The notes under the pieces are model-generated. The model was not told where the DNA came from and ran no database searches. It was given only the letters and a program-made list of their open reading frames with translations. The position numbers and the translations under genes were made by a program. From Enterobacteriaceae bacterium UBA7338 (lineage in GTDB: Bacteria; Pseudomonadota; Gammaproteobacteria; Enterobacterales; Enterobacteriaceae): a stretch of 64,000 nt of DNA. Shown here one piece after another: positions 26,302 to 35,757 of this stretch. How positions within the stretch are numbered: the stretch's first letter is position 1; each line of letters starts with the position of its first letter. Location of the stretch: NCBI GenBank assembly GCA_002480085.1, contig DKPJ01000010.1, positions 15,377-79,376 on the forward strand. The letters are read 5' to 3'.

Positions 26302-28035
26302 TTGGAAGCTGAGGCGATCATCGGTCTTTTCATTTTGGGTTCAGTGCTTGTAACCTGCAGTATCTTATTAAGTTCATTTTCATCACGCCTTGGTATTCCT
26401 ATCCTGGTTATCTTTCTCGCTATCGGTATGCTGGCCGGCGTTGACGGCGTCGGCGGCATCCCTTTTGATAACTATCCCCTCGCCTACATGATCAGTAACC
26501 TCGCGCTGGCGATCATTCTGCTGGATGGCGGCATGCGCACCCAGGCCAGTTCGTTTCGCGTCGCGCTGGGTCCCGCTCTGTCGCTGGCTACGGTCGGGGT
26601 CCTGATTACCTCCGGACTCACCGGCATGATGGCCGCCTGGCTATTCAAGCTCGACATGATGGAAGGCCTGCTAATAGGCGCCATCGTCGGCTCGACCGAT
26701 GCGGCGGCGGTCTTCTCCCTGTTGGGTGGTAAGGGGCTTAACGAGCGCGTCGGCTCGACGCTGGAGATTGAGTCCGGCAGCAACGATCCGATGGCCGTCT
26801 TTCTGACCATCACGCTGATAGATATGATCCAGCACCACCAGCTCGGCCTGGACTGGAAGTTTGCCCTGCATATCGTTCAGGAGTTTGGTCTCGGGGTTAT
26901 CGTCGGCCTGGCGGGCGGCTACCTGCTGCAGCAGATGATCAACCGCATCGCGCTTCCCTCCGGACTCTACCCGCTGCTGGCCCTGAGCGGCGGCATTCTG
27001 ATCTTTGCGGTCACCACGGCGATGGAGGGCAGCGGCATCCTGGCGGTCTACCTGTGTGGATTTGTGCTCGGCAACCGCCCTATCCGTAACCGCTATACCA
27101 TTCAGCAGAACTTCGACGGCCTGGCCTGGCTGGCGCAGATCGGCATGTTCCTCGTGCTGGGCCTGCTGGTGACCCCTTCCGACCTGCTGATAATCGCCAT
27201 TCCGGCCCTGCTGCTCTCGGCGTGGATGATCTTTGTCGCCCGCCCGCTGTCGGTATTTGCTGGCCTGCTGCCGTTCCGTGGCTTCAACCTGCGCGAGCGC
27301 ATCTTCATTAGCTGGGTGGGGCTGCGTGGCGCGGTGCCGATTATCCTCGCCGTGTTCCCGATGATGGCCGGTCTCGACAATGCCCGGCTGTTCTTCAACG
27401 TCGCCTTCTTCGTGGTGCTGGTCTCCCTGCTGTTTCAGGGTACCTCCCTGGGCTGGGCGGCGAAAAAGGCCAAGGTGGTGGTGCCCCCGGTGGGCTGGCC
27501 CGAGTCGCGGGTCGGGCTGGACATCAGCCCGGAGAACGCGTGGGAGCAGTTTATCTATCAGCTGAGTGCCGACAAGTGGTGCGTCGGCGCGGCCCTGCGC
27601 GATCTGCATATGCCGCCGGAGACGCGCATTGCGGCCCTGTTCCGCGGCGACACGCTGCTGCACCCAACCGGCAGTACCCATCTGCGGGAAGGCGATGTGC
27701 TTTGCGTGATTGGCCGCGAGCGCGACCTGCCCGCGTTAGGTAAGCTCTTTAGCCATTCGCCGCCGGTGGCGCTGGATCAGCGCTTCTTCGGGGACTTTAT
27801 TCTGGAGGCCAGCGCCAAGTTTGCCGACGTGGCGCTGATCTACGGTCTCGATCAGGGAACGGAGTATCCTGATAAGCAGCAGACGCTGGGGGATATTGTG
27901 CAGAAGCTGATTGGCGCTGCGCCGGTGGTCGGTGACCAGGTGGAGTTTGCCGGGATGATCTGGACGGTAGCGGAGAAAGAGGATAACGCCGTGCGTAAGG
28001 TCGGCGTTCGGGTAGCAGAACAAGAGAGCGAATAA
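26302..28035 (+). CDS. cvrA: Potassium/proton antiporter CvrA (NhaP2)
   Basis: This 577-residue CPA1 antiporter has an N-terminal membrane domain of about twelve helices (GAIVGSTDAAAVFSLLGG, then ESGSNDPMAVFLT with the conserved ND). The cytosolic C-terminal half contains a TrkA_C-like domain (LREGDVLCVIGRERDLP) and a CorC_HlyC-like end. It exports K+ or other cations in exchange for protons and supports growth at low osmolarity. The start is TTG with AGAGGAG upstream, as for the E. coli gene. Confidence 0.95.
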   Translation: MEAEAIIGLFILGSVLVTCSILLSSFSSRLGIPILVIFLAIGMLAGVDGVGGIPFDNYPLAYMISNLALAIILLDGGMRTQASSFRVALGPALSLATVGVLITSGLTGMMAAWLFKLDMMEGLLIGAIVGSTDAAAVFSLLGGKGLNERVGSTLEIESGSNDPMAVFLTITLIDMIQHHQLGLDWKFALHIVQEFGLGVIVGLAGGYLLQQMINRIALPSGLYPLLALSGGILIFAVTTAMEGSGILAVYLCGFVLGNRPIRNRYTIQQNFDGLAWLAQIGMFLVLGLLVTPSDLLIIAIPALLLSAWMIFVARPLSVFAGLLPFRGFNLRERIFISWVGLRGAVPIILAVFPMMAGLDNARLFFNVAFFVVLVSLLFQGTSLGWAAKKAKVVVPPVGWPESRVGLDISPENAWEQFIYQLSADKWCVGAALRDLHMPPETRIAALFRGDTLLHPTGSTHLREGDVLCVIGRERDLPALGKLFSHSPPVALDQRFFGDFILEASAKFADVALIYGLDQGTEYPDKQQTLGDIVQKLIGAAPVVGDQVEFAGMIWTVAEKEDNAVRKVGVRVAEQESE

Positions 28036-28039
28036 CAGC

Positions 28040-28073
28040 GTAGGCCCGGCAAGCGCAGCGCCGCCGGGCAATA
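28040..28073. repeat. Single REP unit between cvrA and dadX
   Basis: GTAGGCCCGGCAAGCGCAGC followed by GCCGCCGGGC forms one imperfect palindromic REP unit between two convergent genes. Confidence 0.75.
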
Positions 28074-28075
28074 AG

Positions 28076-29146
28076 TTACACCGTCACGACCGGCACACGG
28101 GGGGCAAGCGCACTCATCAACTCGTAGCCCACCGTACCCGCCGCTGCGGCGACGTCGTCTATCTTGATCTCGCTGCCCCATAGCTCAACCGGAGTACCGA
28201 TCCCGGCCTGCGGACACGGGGTCAGATCCACCGCCAGCATATCCATCGAAACCGTACCCACAGTGCCCGAGCGCACGCCATCCACCAGCACCGGCGTGCC
28301 GTCAGGGGCGTGGCGAGGATAGCCGTCGGCATAGCCTACCGCAACGATGCCGATCCGCTGCTCTCCGCTAGCCTGATAGCGTCCGCCGTAACCCACCCGA
28401 TCGCCCCGCTTCAGGGTCTGCACGCCGATAATCTCGCTGTGCAGGGTCATTACCGGTTTAATCCCGCTGGTGGCCACGTCGTGCCACTGCCCGGAGGGCG
28501 ACGCGCCGTAGAGAATGATGCCAGGCCTGACCCAGTCGAAGTGGGCTTCAGGGTGCCAGAGCGTTGCCGCCGAGTTGGCAAGGGAGCGCGGACAGTTAAG
28601 CCCCTCCGCCGCCTGCTCCACCCGCGCCATCGCCTCCACGATGCCGTCGGGTCTCTCCCCGGTGGCAAAGTGCGACATCAGCGTCATCTGGCCGACGTTT
28701 TTCATCGCCCGCAGCTGCTGCCACACCGAGCCTACCCGCTCCGGCATAAACCCTAATCGGTTCATGCCGCTGTTGACCTTCAGGTAGATATCCAGCGGGG
28801 CGCTAAGCCGGGCATTTTGCAGCGCCTTCAGCTGCCAGTTGCTGTGGATGGTCGTGGTCAGGCGCAGGCTATCCAGCAGCGGCAGCTCGTCGGCGTGAAA
28901 GAACCCCTCCAGCAGCAGGATCGGTCCCTTCCAGCCGCGCTCGCGCAGCAGCACCGCCTCCTCCAGATTCAGCAGGGCAAAACCATCCGTGGTGCCCAGC
29001 GCACGCCAGATGCGATCGATTCCATGCCCGTAAGCGTTAGCTTTAACCACCGACCAGACCCGTGCGCCAGGCGCAGCGCGGCGAACAACCTGTAAATTAT
29101 GCTGTAAGGCCGACAGATGAAGAGTGGCCTGAACAGGACGCGTCAT
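28076..29146 (-). CDS. dadX: Catabolic alanine racemase
   Basis: The 356-residue PLP enzyme converts L-alanine to D-alanine for breakdown by DadA. The PLP lysine is in VWSVVKANAYGHG at about residue 35, and the opposing catalytic tyrosine is in GDRVGYGGRY at about residue 253. AxANSAATLWHP and RPGIILYGASP are also conserved. It starts nine bases after dadA and is transcribed with it. Confidence 0.97.
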   Translation of the reverse strand: MTRPVQATLHLSALQHNLQVVRRAAPGARVWSVVKANAYGHGIDRIWRALGTTDGFALLNLEEAVLLRERGWKGPILLLEGFFHADELPLLDSLRLTTTIHSNWQLKALQNARLSAPLDIYLKVNSGMNRLGFMPERVGSVWQQLRAMKNVGQMTLMSHFATGERPDGIVEAMARVEQAAEGLNCPRSLANSAATLWHPEAHFDWVRPGIILYGASPSGQWHDVATSGIKPVMTLHSEIIGVQTLKRGDRVGYGGRYQASGEQRIGIVAVGYADGYPRHAPDGTPVLVDGVRSGTVGTVSMDMLAVDLTPCPQAGIGTPVELWGSEIKIDDVAAAAGTVGYELMSALAPRVPVVTV

Positions 29147-29155
29147 GACTGCCCC

Positions 29156-30457
29156 TTATGTATTGTGTACGCCGTGCAGATGGCTGGCTCGCGCGGGAGT
29201 GAAATCGGTGCCGTAGCGGGCTACGCCCAAATCATCATGCGGAATGGCCGGTGAGCGGCCGGAGATTAGATCGCTCAGCAGCTGGCCCGAACCGCAGGCC
29301 ATCGTCCAGCCGAGGGTGCCGTGTCCGGTGTTGAGCCAGAGATTTTTAAACGGCGTGCGCCCGACCACTGGCGTGCCGTCTGGCGTCATCGGACGCAGCC
29401 CGGTCCAGAATGTCGCCTCTTCGACGCGGCCCCCGCGCGGGAAGAGATCGCGCACCACCATCTCCAGCGTCTCCCGACGCGGTTGCAGCAGCTCGGTATT
29501 GAAACCAACAATCTCTGCCATGCCGCCGACGCGGATGCGCCGATCGAAGCGGGTAATCGCAATCTTGTAGCTCTCATCAAGGATAGTCGATACCGGCGCA
29601 CCGCTCTCTTCCGCGACGGGAATAGTGAGGGAGTAGCCTTTGAGAGGATAGACAGGAATATCGACGATGCCTTTCAGCATGGCGGTGGAGTAAGAGCCAA
29701 AGGCCATCACGTAGGCATCCGCCTTGATCACCTCATCACCACACTTCACGCCGTAGATCTTCTCGCCCTCGTAGAGCAGACGCTCAACCGGCGTGTTGTA
29801 GCGAAACACCACCCCCGCCTCCTCGGCCATCAGCGCCAGCCGCTGGGTAAAGAGCTGGCAGTCGCCGGTTTCGTCATTGGGCAGGCGCAGGCCGCCGGTC
29901 AGCTTGTGTGCCACCTCCGCCAGAGCCGGTTCAACCTCCGCCAGGCGGGCGGACTCCAGCAGCTGATAGGGTACGCCAGCCTCCTCCAGCACGGCGATAT
30001 CCCGGGTGGCGTTCTCATACTGCTGGGCGGTGCGGAAGAGCTGGAGCGTGCCGCCCTGCCGCCCTTCGTACTCGATGCCGGTGCTGTCGCGCAGGGTCTT
30101 CAGGCAGTCGCGGCTGTACTCCGCCAGACGCACCATTCGCTCCTTGTTCTCCATGTAGTGGCGGGTGTCGCAGTTGCGTAGCATCTGCCACATCCACTTT
30201 AGCTGAAAGGCCGTGCCGTCAAGGCCAATCGCCAGCGGGGCGTGGCGCTCGAACATCCATTTAATCGCCTTCAGCGGCACTCCCGGTGCGGCCCAGGGCG
30301 AAGCATAGCCTGGAGAGATCTGCCCGGCGTTAGCGGCACTGGTTTGCAGCGCCGATCCGGACTCTCGCTCAATGACCGTTACCTCATGCCCCGCCTGACT
30401 CAGATACCAGGCGCTGGTCACGCCCACCACGCCACTTCCCAGAACCACAACGCGCAT
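29156..30457 (-). CDS. dadA: D-amino acid dehydrogenase, small subunit
   Basis: The 433-residue FAD enzyme oxidises D-alanine to pyruvate and ammonia and feeds electrons to the respiratory chain at the inner membrane. The N-terminal dinucleotide fold is clear (VVVLGSGVVGVTSAWYLSQ), as are AANAGQISPGYASPWAAPG and the C-terminal NTGHGTLGWTMACGSG. ATG 30457 follows AGGGAG with proper spacing. The upstream gap holds a CRP-type site. dadA-dadX is a classic Lrp- and CRP-controlled operon in E. coli. Confidence 0.97.
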   Translation of the reverse strand: MRVVVLGSGVVGVTSAWYLSQAGHEVTVIERESGSALQTSAANAGQISPGYASPWAAPGVPLKAIKWMFERHAPLAIGLDGTAFQLKWMWQMLRNCDTRHYMENKERMVRLAEYSRDCLKTLRDSTGIEYEGRQGGTLQLFRTAQQYENATRDIAVLEEAGVPYQLLESARLAEVEPALAEVAHKLTGGLRLPNDETGDCQLFTQRLALMAEEAGVVFRYNTPVERLLYEGEKIYGVKCGDEVIKADAYVMAFGSYSTAMLKGIVDIPVYPLKGYSLTIPVAEESGAPVSTILDESYKIAITRFDRRIRVGGMAEIVGFNTELLQPRRETLEMVVRDLFPRGGRVEEATFWTGLRPMTPDGTPVVGRTPFKNLWLNTGHGTLGWTMACGSGQLLSDLISGRSPAIPHDDLGVARYGTDFTPARASHLHGVHNT

Positions 30458-30807
30458 AGCCACTCCCTATGAGTAAAACTGACGAGTTAAGAACATTCAT
30501 CGGTTAAGAACAATCCTCTGATTACAAATTGATAACTCAGATGAAAATGTTATTCAACATATGGCTTTTTTATGGTGACTTACCTCACATCTCTGCCTAT
30601 GGCGGCGGACAGGGGCTATTTGGTATCTCCTGCTAACCCCTCTTTTAACGCAGCATAAAATGTGGCAAACGGCACGCCTTTTCCTCTTTTTGCACGGCGA
30701 TATGGCGAAGAAAAAATTTCCCCGCCAGCACGGTTTCCGGTGCGGTGATCTATGCTTGAAAGGAGACTCTCCTGCTAGAGAGGGTCGCCAACAATGAGGG
30801 TGCGCTA
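30458..30807. promoter_or_regulatory. dadA-ycgB divergent promoter region with CRP site
   Basis: GGTGA-CTTACC-TCACA at 30574-30589 matches the CRP consensus except for its first base, and suits catabolite control of dadAX. On the ycgB side, CTATGCT at 30750-30756 resembles a sigma-S -10 element (CTATACT). It is followed by a short AGGAGA/TCTCCT inverted repeat at 30761-30773. No additional gene is apparent. Confidence 0.6.
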
Positions 30808-32340
30808 ATGGCTACGATTGACTCCATGAACAAGGACACCTCCCGTCTCAGCGATGGACCCGACTGGACATTCGAACTGCTTGATACCTACCTGGCCGAG
30901 ATCGATCGGGTGGCTAAACTCTACCGGCTGGACACCTATCCCCACCAGATTGAAGTCATTACCTCTGAGCAGATGATGGACGCCTACTCCAGCGTCGGGA
31001 TGCCCATTAACTATACACACTGGTCGTTCGGTAAGAAGTTTATTGAGACCGAGCGGCTCTATAAGCATGGGCAGCAGGGTCTGGCCTACGAGATTGTGAT
31101 CAACTCCAACCCCTGTATCGCCTACCTGATGGAGGAGAACACCATCACCATGCAGGCGCTGGTGATGGCCCACGCCTGCTACGGACATAACTCCTTCTTC
31201 AAAAACAACTATCTGTTCCGTAGCTGGACCGATGCCAGCTCCATTGTTGACTACCTGATTTTTGCCCGGAACTACATTACCGACTGCGAAGAGCGTTACG
31301 GCGTGGTGGAGGTAGAGAAGCTGCTCGACTCCTGCCATGCCCTGATGAACTACGGCGTCGATCGCTACAAACGGCCGCAGAAGATCTCCCTGCAGGAGGA
31401 GAAAGCGCGGCAGAAAAGCCGGGAAGAGTATCTGCAGAGCCAGGTGAACACCCTGTGGCGTACCCTGCCGAAGCGTGAGGAGGAGAAGACGGTTGCCGAA
31501 GCACGGCGCTACCCCTCCGAGCCGCAGGAGAACCTGCTCTACTTTATGGAAAAAAATGCGCCGCTGCTGGAGCCGTGGCAGCGCGAGATCCTGCGCATCG
31601 TGCGTAAGGTAAGCCAGTATTTCTACCCGCAGAAACAGACCCAGGTGATGAACGAGGGGTGGGCTACCTTCTGGCACTACACCATCCTCAATCATCTCTA
31701 TGATGAAGGGAAAGTGACGGATCGCTTTATGCTGGAGTTTCTCCACAGCCATACCAACGTGGTATTCCAGCCGCCCTATAACAGCCCGTGGTATAGCGGT
31801 ATCAACCCCTACGCGCTGGGCTTCGCTATGTTCCAGGATATCAAACGCATCTGTCAGTCTCCTACCGAGGAGGACAAGTATTGGTTCCCGGACATCGCTG
31901 GCTCTGACTGGCTGGAGACGCTGCACTTCGCGATGCGCGATTTTAAAGATGAGAGCTTTATCAGCCAGTTCCTGTCGCCGAAGGTGATGCGTGATTTCCG
32001 CTTCTTCAGCGTGCTGGACGACGATCGCAATAACTACCTGGAGATCGCGGCCATCCATAACGAAGATGGCTATCGGGAGATCCGGGCTAAGCTCTCGGCG
32101 CAGTACAACCTGAGCAACCTTGAGCCAAATATTCAGGTGTGGAACGTCGATCTGCGCGGGGATCGCTCCCTGACCCTGCGCTATGTGCCGCACAACCGTG
32201 CGCCGCTGGATAAGGGCCGTCGGGAGGTGCTGAAGCACGTGCACCGTCTGTGGGGATTTGATGTGATGCTGGAGCAGCAGAACGAAGACGGCAGCGTAGA
32301 GCTGCTGGATCGCTGCCCGCCGCGCCAGAATAGCCTGTAA
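30808..32340 (+). CDS. ycgB: SpoVR-family protein YcgB
   Basis: The 510-residue protein is nearly identical in pattern to E. coli YcgB: DGPDWTFELLDTYLAEIDRV at the start, and in the middle MNEGWATFWHYTILNHLYDE. It is cytosolic, widespread in proteobacteria and sigma-S-dependent in E. coli. Its biochemical role is unknown. The sigma-S-like -10 upstream agrees with stationary-phase expression. A long palindrome separates it from the convergent fadR. Confidence 0.93.
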   Translation: MATIDSMNKDTSRLSDGPDWTFELLDTYLAEIDRVAKLYRLDTYPHQIEVITSEQMMDAYSSVGMPINYTHWSFGKKFIETERLYKHGQQGLAYEIVINSNPCIAYLMEENTITMQALVMAHACYGHNSFFKNNYLFRSWTDASSIVDYLIFARNYITDCEERYGVVEVEKLLDSCHALMNYGVDRYKRPQKISLQEEKARQKSREEYLQSQVNTLWRTLPKREEEKTVAEARRYPSEPQENLLYFMEKNAPLLEPWQREILRIVRKVSQYFYPQKQTQVMNEGWATFWHYTILNHLYDEGKVTDRFMLEFLHSHTNVVFQPPYNSPWYSGINPYALGFAMFQDIKRICQSPTEEDKYWFPDIAGSDWLETLHFAMRDFKDESFISQFLSPKVMRDFRFFSVLDDDRNNYLEIAAIHNEDGYREIRAKLSAQYNLSNLEPNIQVWNVDLRGDRSLTLRYVPHNRAPLDKGRREVLKHVHRLWGFDVMLEQQNEDGSVELLDRCPPRQNSL

Positions 32341-32344
32341 TACC

Positions 32345-32374
32345 TAACCCCCTCTCCTGGCGGAGAGGGGGTTA
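32345..32374. terminator. Perfect palindrome between convergent ycgB and fadR
   Basis: TAACCCCCTCTCC and its exact complement form a 13-bp stem with loop TGGC. There is no T run on either side, so it could be a bidirectional stop or mRNA-stabilising hairpin rather than a classical terminator. Confidence 0.6.
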
Positions 32375-32381
32375 TCTGAAC

Positions 32382-33101
32382 CTATCGCCCCTGGATAGCG
32401 AGATCGCCCGGCAGGGTTTTCTGCATCCGGTGCCAGATATCCCCGCTGTCGCGTCCGTAGTGGCGCACGATCTCATAGACCTTGTCATGCTCGCCGCGCT
32501 CGCACACTTCGCCAAGGCGATGGTAGAAGCCCAGCGCCAGGCTGCGCGCCTCAGGGTTGGCAAAGTAGTGGCGCCCAATACGGGTGTACAGCCCCTTCAT
32601 GCCGTTGAGGATCAGCCCGTAGATAGGGTTGCCCGAAGCGAAGGCCAGTCCGCGGAAAATGTTGTAGTCCAGCTCGGCAAAGGCGTCAGCGTGATCTTCT
32701 ACTTCGCGGGCGCGGGCCAGCACCTCCAGCGCCTCCTGCGGATGCTGACGGAAAGCCGTGCGAATGAAAATGGTCGCGATATTGGTGCGCACCGAGAGCA
32801 GGTTATCGATCAGCTGCGGCACGCTCTCGTGATCGAGCCGGGCCAGGGTCTCCAGGATATTGAGACCTGACGTCTCCCAGAAGTTATTTACCTTGGTCGG
32901 CTTACCGTGCTGGATGGTCAGCCAGCCGTCACGGGCCAGCCGCTGTAACACCTCGCGCAGCGTAGTACGGGTGACGCCAATCAGTTCGGAAAGTTCTCTT
33001 TCAGCTGGCAGGATCGTTCCCGGTGGAAAGCGATTATTCCAGATACTTTCAATGATGTACTCTTCCGCGAAACCCGCCGGGCTCTGCGCCTTAATGACCA
33101 T
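32382..33101 (-). CDS. fadR: Fatty acid metabolism regulator FadR
   Basis: The 239-residue GntR-family regulator has its winged helix at residues 1-75 (ERELSELIGVTRTTLREVLQ, RDGWLTIQHGKPTKVNN) and a C-terminal acyl-CoA-binding domain (LDYNIFRGLAFASGNPIYG). FadR represses fad genes and activates fabA/fabB until long-chain acyl-CoA releases it from DNA. ATG 33101 gives the canonical MVIKAQSPAGFAE start. A target, fadD with its operator, lies in the same window. Downstream of dsbB's promoter side, nhaB is absent. Confidence 0.97.
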   Translation of the reverse strand: MVIKAQSPAGFAEEYIIESIWNNRFPPGTILPAERELSELIGVTRTTLREVLQRLARDGWLTIQHGKPTKVNNFWETSGLNILETLARLDHESVPQLIDNLLSVRTNIATIFIRTAFRQHPQEALEVLARAREVEDHADAFAELDYNIFRGLAFASGNPIYGLILNGMKGLYTRIGRHYFANPEARSLALGFYHRLGEVCERGEHDKVYEIVRHYGRDSGDIWHRMQKTLPGDLAIQGR

Positions 33102-33388
33102 AGAGAAATTTCCATTACACAGCGAAACAAAGAGACTCATCATACCAGAGCGAAGGGGCAGCAGATAGCGTGAAACAGGAAGAAAAAGGGATCGTCGTTC
33201 TGTTTTTACGCTTTTCTTAAACGCCCATTTTTAGCGTATTGTGCTGGCGGTTTTACCCTTGCCGGGCTTTTTCACTTCCACCCTAAAAGCCGCTTATTAT
33301 CCGCTCTCTCACCCTCTGCTGAACCCTTTGTCATCATAGGGTAAATTCGTTTACACTGCGCTGTCTAGCATCTCCCAGGGAAATGATT

Positions 33389-33919
33389 ATGTTGCGATTT
33401 TTAAACAAGTGCTCGCACGGGCGCGGGGCCTGGCTCCTCATGGCTCTGACTGCGTTTGCACTTGAGCTGGTGGCGTTATGGTTCCAGCACGTGATGCTGC
33501 TTAAACCGTGTGTTTTGTGTATTTATGAGCGCTGCGCGCTGTTTGGGGTGATGGGTGCGGGGTTGGTTGGGGCTATCGCACCGAAAACGCCGCTGCGCTA
33601 CGTCGCCATTGCTATCTGGCTCTACAGCGCCTGGCGCGGCATTCAGCTGGCGTGGGAGCATACGATGATCCAGCTGCACCCTAACCCGTTTATGACCTGC
33701 GACTTCGCCGCCCGTTTCCCGAGCTGGCTGCCGCTGGATAAGTGGCTGCCGCAGGTGTTTGTTGCCTCTGGCGACTGCGCCGAGCGTCAGTGGTCCTTTC
33801 TGACCCTGGAGATGCCGCAGTGGCTGGTGGGGATCTTTATTGCCTACTTCGCCGTGGCCATCCTTGTGCTGATTGCCCAGGCGTTCAAACCAAAAAAACG
33901 CGATCTCTTTGGTCGCTAA
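33389..33919 (+). CDS. dsbB: Disulfide bond formation protein B
   Basis: The 176-residue inner membrane protein reoxidises periplasmic DsbA and passes electrons to quinone. It has four helices. The first cysteine pair is in KPCVLCIYER (about C41/C44), and the second pair corresponds to C104 and C130 (FMTCDF and SGDCAERQW). I chose ATG 33389 because AGGGA is well spaced from it and too close to an ATG six bases upstream. The end touches convergent ycgN. Confidence 0.96.
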   Translation: MLRFLNKCSHGRGAWLLMALTAFALELVALWFQHVMLLKPCVLCIYERCALFGVMGAGLVGAIAPKTPLRYVAIAIWLYSAWRGIQLAWEHTMIQLHPNPFMTCDFAARFPSWLPLDKWLPQVFVASGDCAERQWSFLTLEMPQWLVGIFIAYFAVAILVLIAQAFKPKKRDLFGR

Positions 33920-34356
33920 GCGCCGGGCTTGTTGAGGATGTGATCCTCCCAGTCGCGTACCTCGGACTCCGTCACCGCAATGTGGCGGACCGAGATGCGC
34001 TCGGCGTGCATCGCCGCTTTTGAACCACTCCGCAGCGGATGCCAGATCGGCAGCGCTTTCCCCTCCGCCAGCAGACGATAGGCACAGGTCGGCGGCAACC
34101 ACTCAAAGGTCGGCAGGTTCTCCCGCGTCAGCTTGATGCAGTCCGGCTCATACTCGAAGCGACGCTCATAGTTGCGGCACTGGCAGGTTTTGATATTAAG
34201 CTGGCGGCAGGCGACGTTGGTGAAGTAGATCTCATCGGTATCTTCATCCTGAAGCTTATGCAGGCAGCACTGCCCGCAGCCGTCGCACAGCGACTCCCAC
34301 TCGGCATCGGTCATCTGCTCAAGGGTTTTACTCTGCCAGAAAGGTGTATCGCTCAT
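33916..34356 (-). CDS. ycgN: UPF0260 / YkgJ-type cysteine cluster protein YcgN
   Basis: The 146-residue cytosolic protein carries the conserved cluster LCDGCGQCCLHK at about residues 24-35, then NVACRQL and TCQCRNYERRF. This pattern suggests a zinc or iron-sulfur site. The function is unknown. The stop codon overlaps the end of dsbB by four bases. Confidence 0.93.
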   Translation of the reverse strand: MSDTPFWQSKTLEQMTDAEWESLCDGCGQCCLHKLQDEDTDEIYFTNVACRQLNIKTCQCRNYERRFEYEPDCIKLTRENLPTFEWLPPTCAYRLLAEGKALPIWHPLRSGSKAAMHAERISVRHIAVTESEVRDWEDHILNKPGA

Positions 34357-34479
34357 AAGGAAGTCCGCCGTGAAATTTCAGCTGCACCTTATAACCACTC
34401 TGGCACATTGATGCAAGTTTTGCTGCCGGAATCAAATAAAATCGCAGAACAGGAACGGGCCGACAAACTGCACCTTACT

Positions 34480-34622
34480 CACCGTAGGCCGGGCAAACGC
34501 AGTGCCGCCCGGCATTACAGCATCAGCATGGTAACGCCCGGTGGCGCTACGCTTACCGGGCCTACAAAATGTGAACAATGCTAATTCGCAAGCCGGGCCT
34601 GCGTCAGCGCCGCCCGGCACCC
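34480..34622. repeat. REP/BIME cluster between ycgN and ycgM
   Basis: At least three REP-like units are present: GTAGGCCGGGCAAACGCAG...GCCGCCCGGCA; CGCCCGGTGGCGCTACGC...CCGGGCCTAC; and AGCCGGGCCTGCGTCAGC...CGCCCGGCA. They alternate in orientation and fill the 279-bp gap before ycgM. Confidence 0.85.
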
Positions 34623-34635
34623 TTAATGAAAGGGT

Positions 34636-35295
34636 TTACAGCACGCGGGTGGTGAGGGACTGGCCGTTAAAGCTTACTTCCAGCTCGTCACCGCTCTGCA
34701 GCGGGCCGACGCCCTCTGGCGTACCGGTGAGAATAACGTCCCCGGCGCGCAGGGTGAAGTAGCGGCTCATATAGGCAATCAGCGGCACAATCTTATGGAT
34801 CATGTCCGCCGTGGTGCCCTGCTGGCGCACTTCGCCGTTAATCTTCAGCCCCAGCGGGGTAGCCTGCGGATCGCTCTGGAACTCGGCCGCCGGAATGAAG
34901 CCGGAGATCGGGCATGAGTTGTCGAAGCCTTTCGCTTTCTCCCACGGCTGCCCGGCCTTCTTCATTTTGCCCTGGATATCGCGCAGGGTGAGATCCAGCG
35001 CGACGCCGTAACCGGCAATCGCCTGCTGGACATGCTCTTCCGACGCCTGGCGCAGCGTGGAGCCAATCAGCACCGCCAGTTCAACCTCATGGTGCACCGA
35101 TCCCAGCCCCTGCGGCAGGGCCAGCGGCTGACGCAGATCGCAGAGTGCGGTTTCAGGCTTGATAAACAGCACCGGCTCTTCCGGCGTAGCGCTGCCCATC
35201 TCCTGAATATGTTTCGCATAGTTACTGCCAACGCACACAACCTTACTGACGGGAAAATCTAACAGCGCACCCTGCCAGTTATGATGCTGATACAT
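34636..35295 (-). CDS. ycgM: Fumarylacetoacetate hydrolase-family protein YcgM
   Basis: The 219-residue protein belongs to the FAH superfamily (acylpyruvase/oxaloacetate decarboxylase type). Metal-binding and catalytic motifs are visible: CVGSNYAKH, then GSVHHEVELAVLIG with the ExE-type ligands, and GDVILTGTPEGVGPL. ATG 35295 gives the standard MYQHHNWQGALLDF start; the longer open frame upstream overlaps ycgL and is not used. Confidence 0.95.
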   Translation of the reverse strand: MYQHHNWQGALLDFPVSKVVCVGSNYAKHIQEMGSATPEEPVLFIKPETALCDLRQPLALPQGLGSVHHEVELAVLIGSTLRQASEEHVQQAIAGYGVALDLTLRDIQGKMKKAGQPWEKAKGFDNSCPISGFIPAAEFQSDPQATPLGLKINGEVRQQGTTADMIHKIVPLIAYMSRYFTLRAGDVILTGTPEGVGPLQSGDELEVSFNGQSLTTRVL

Positions 35296-35350
35296 GTTAC
35301 CCCCTAAGTAACCCATTGAACGCGAGTGAAATTTGACTATCACCGTCGTC

Positions 35351-35635
35351 TCAGGATTTGTCAATCTTCCCGCTGCTCTGTAAGTGCTGCTTAAGGAGAT
35401 CCTCCTGCGGCGGCGGCATCTGCAGGTAGTAGCCCTGCGCCTGCAGCGCCTCTTTGACCTTCTGTAGATCGGCATTGGCTAACTGCTTGCGCCCGTCGAG
35501 CGGCAGCAGCATCGTCATCACCGGCTGGCCAAAACTTTTCATCAATGCTTCAGGTACCCGAGAAAAATCATCTTTTTTCTCGATATACAAATAGGTCTGT
35601 TCACGCTTAGCACTTCGGTAGATCACACAAAACAT
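35351..35635 (-). CDS. ycgL: YcgL family protein
   Basis: The 94-residue small protein reads MFCVIYRSAKREQTYLYIEK, then FSRVPEALMKSFGQP and a LPLDGRKQLANADLQKVKEA segment, matching YcgL. E. coli YcgL is often annotated with a short extra N-terminus. The function is unknown. It lies next to minC in many enterics, facing the other way. Confidence 0.92.
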   Translation of the reverse strand: MFCVIYRSAKREQTYLYIEKKDDFSRVPEALMKSFGQPVMTMLLPLDGRKQLANADLQKVKEALQAQGYYLQMPPPQEDLLKQHLQSSGKIDKS

Positions 35636-35757
35636 ACTTTTACTCTTAATTAGCGGGAGGTGTCTTGCCTCAATATAGCGGGGACTATAACATGCCTGAG
35701 AGTCTTCGGAATATCACCCCGTGCGCGGGGGATAATAGCTAAATGAGTAAGGTCAGG

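Noticed and set aside
30805..32244. A long 479-codon minus-strand frame opposite ycgB
   Set aside because: It is the antisense shadow of a highly conserved gene, a common effect of GC-rich codon use.
34480..34622. A CRISPR-like array, suggested by repeated GC-rich palindromes
   Set aside because: The units alternate in orientation and lack uniform spacers; they match enteric REP/BIME elements.
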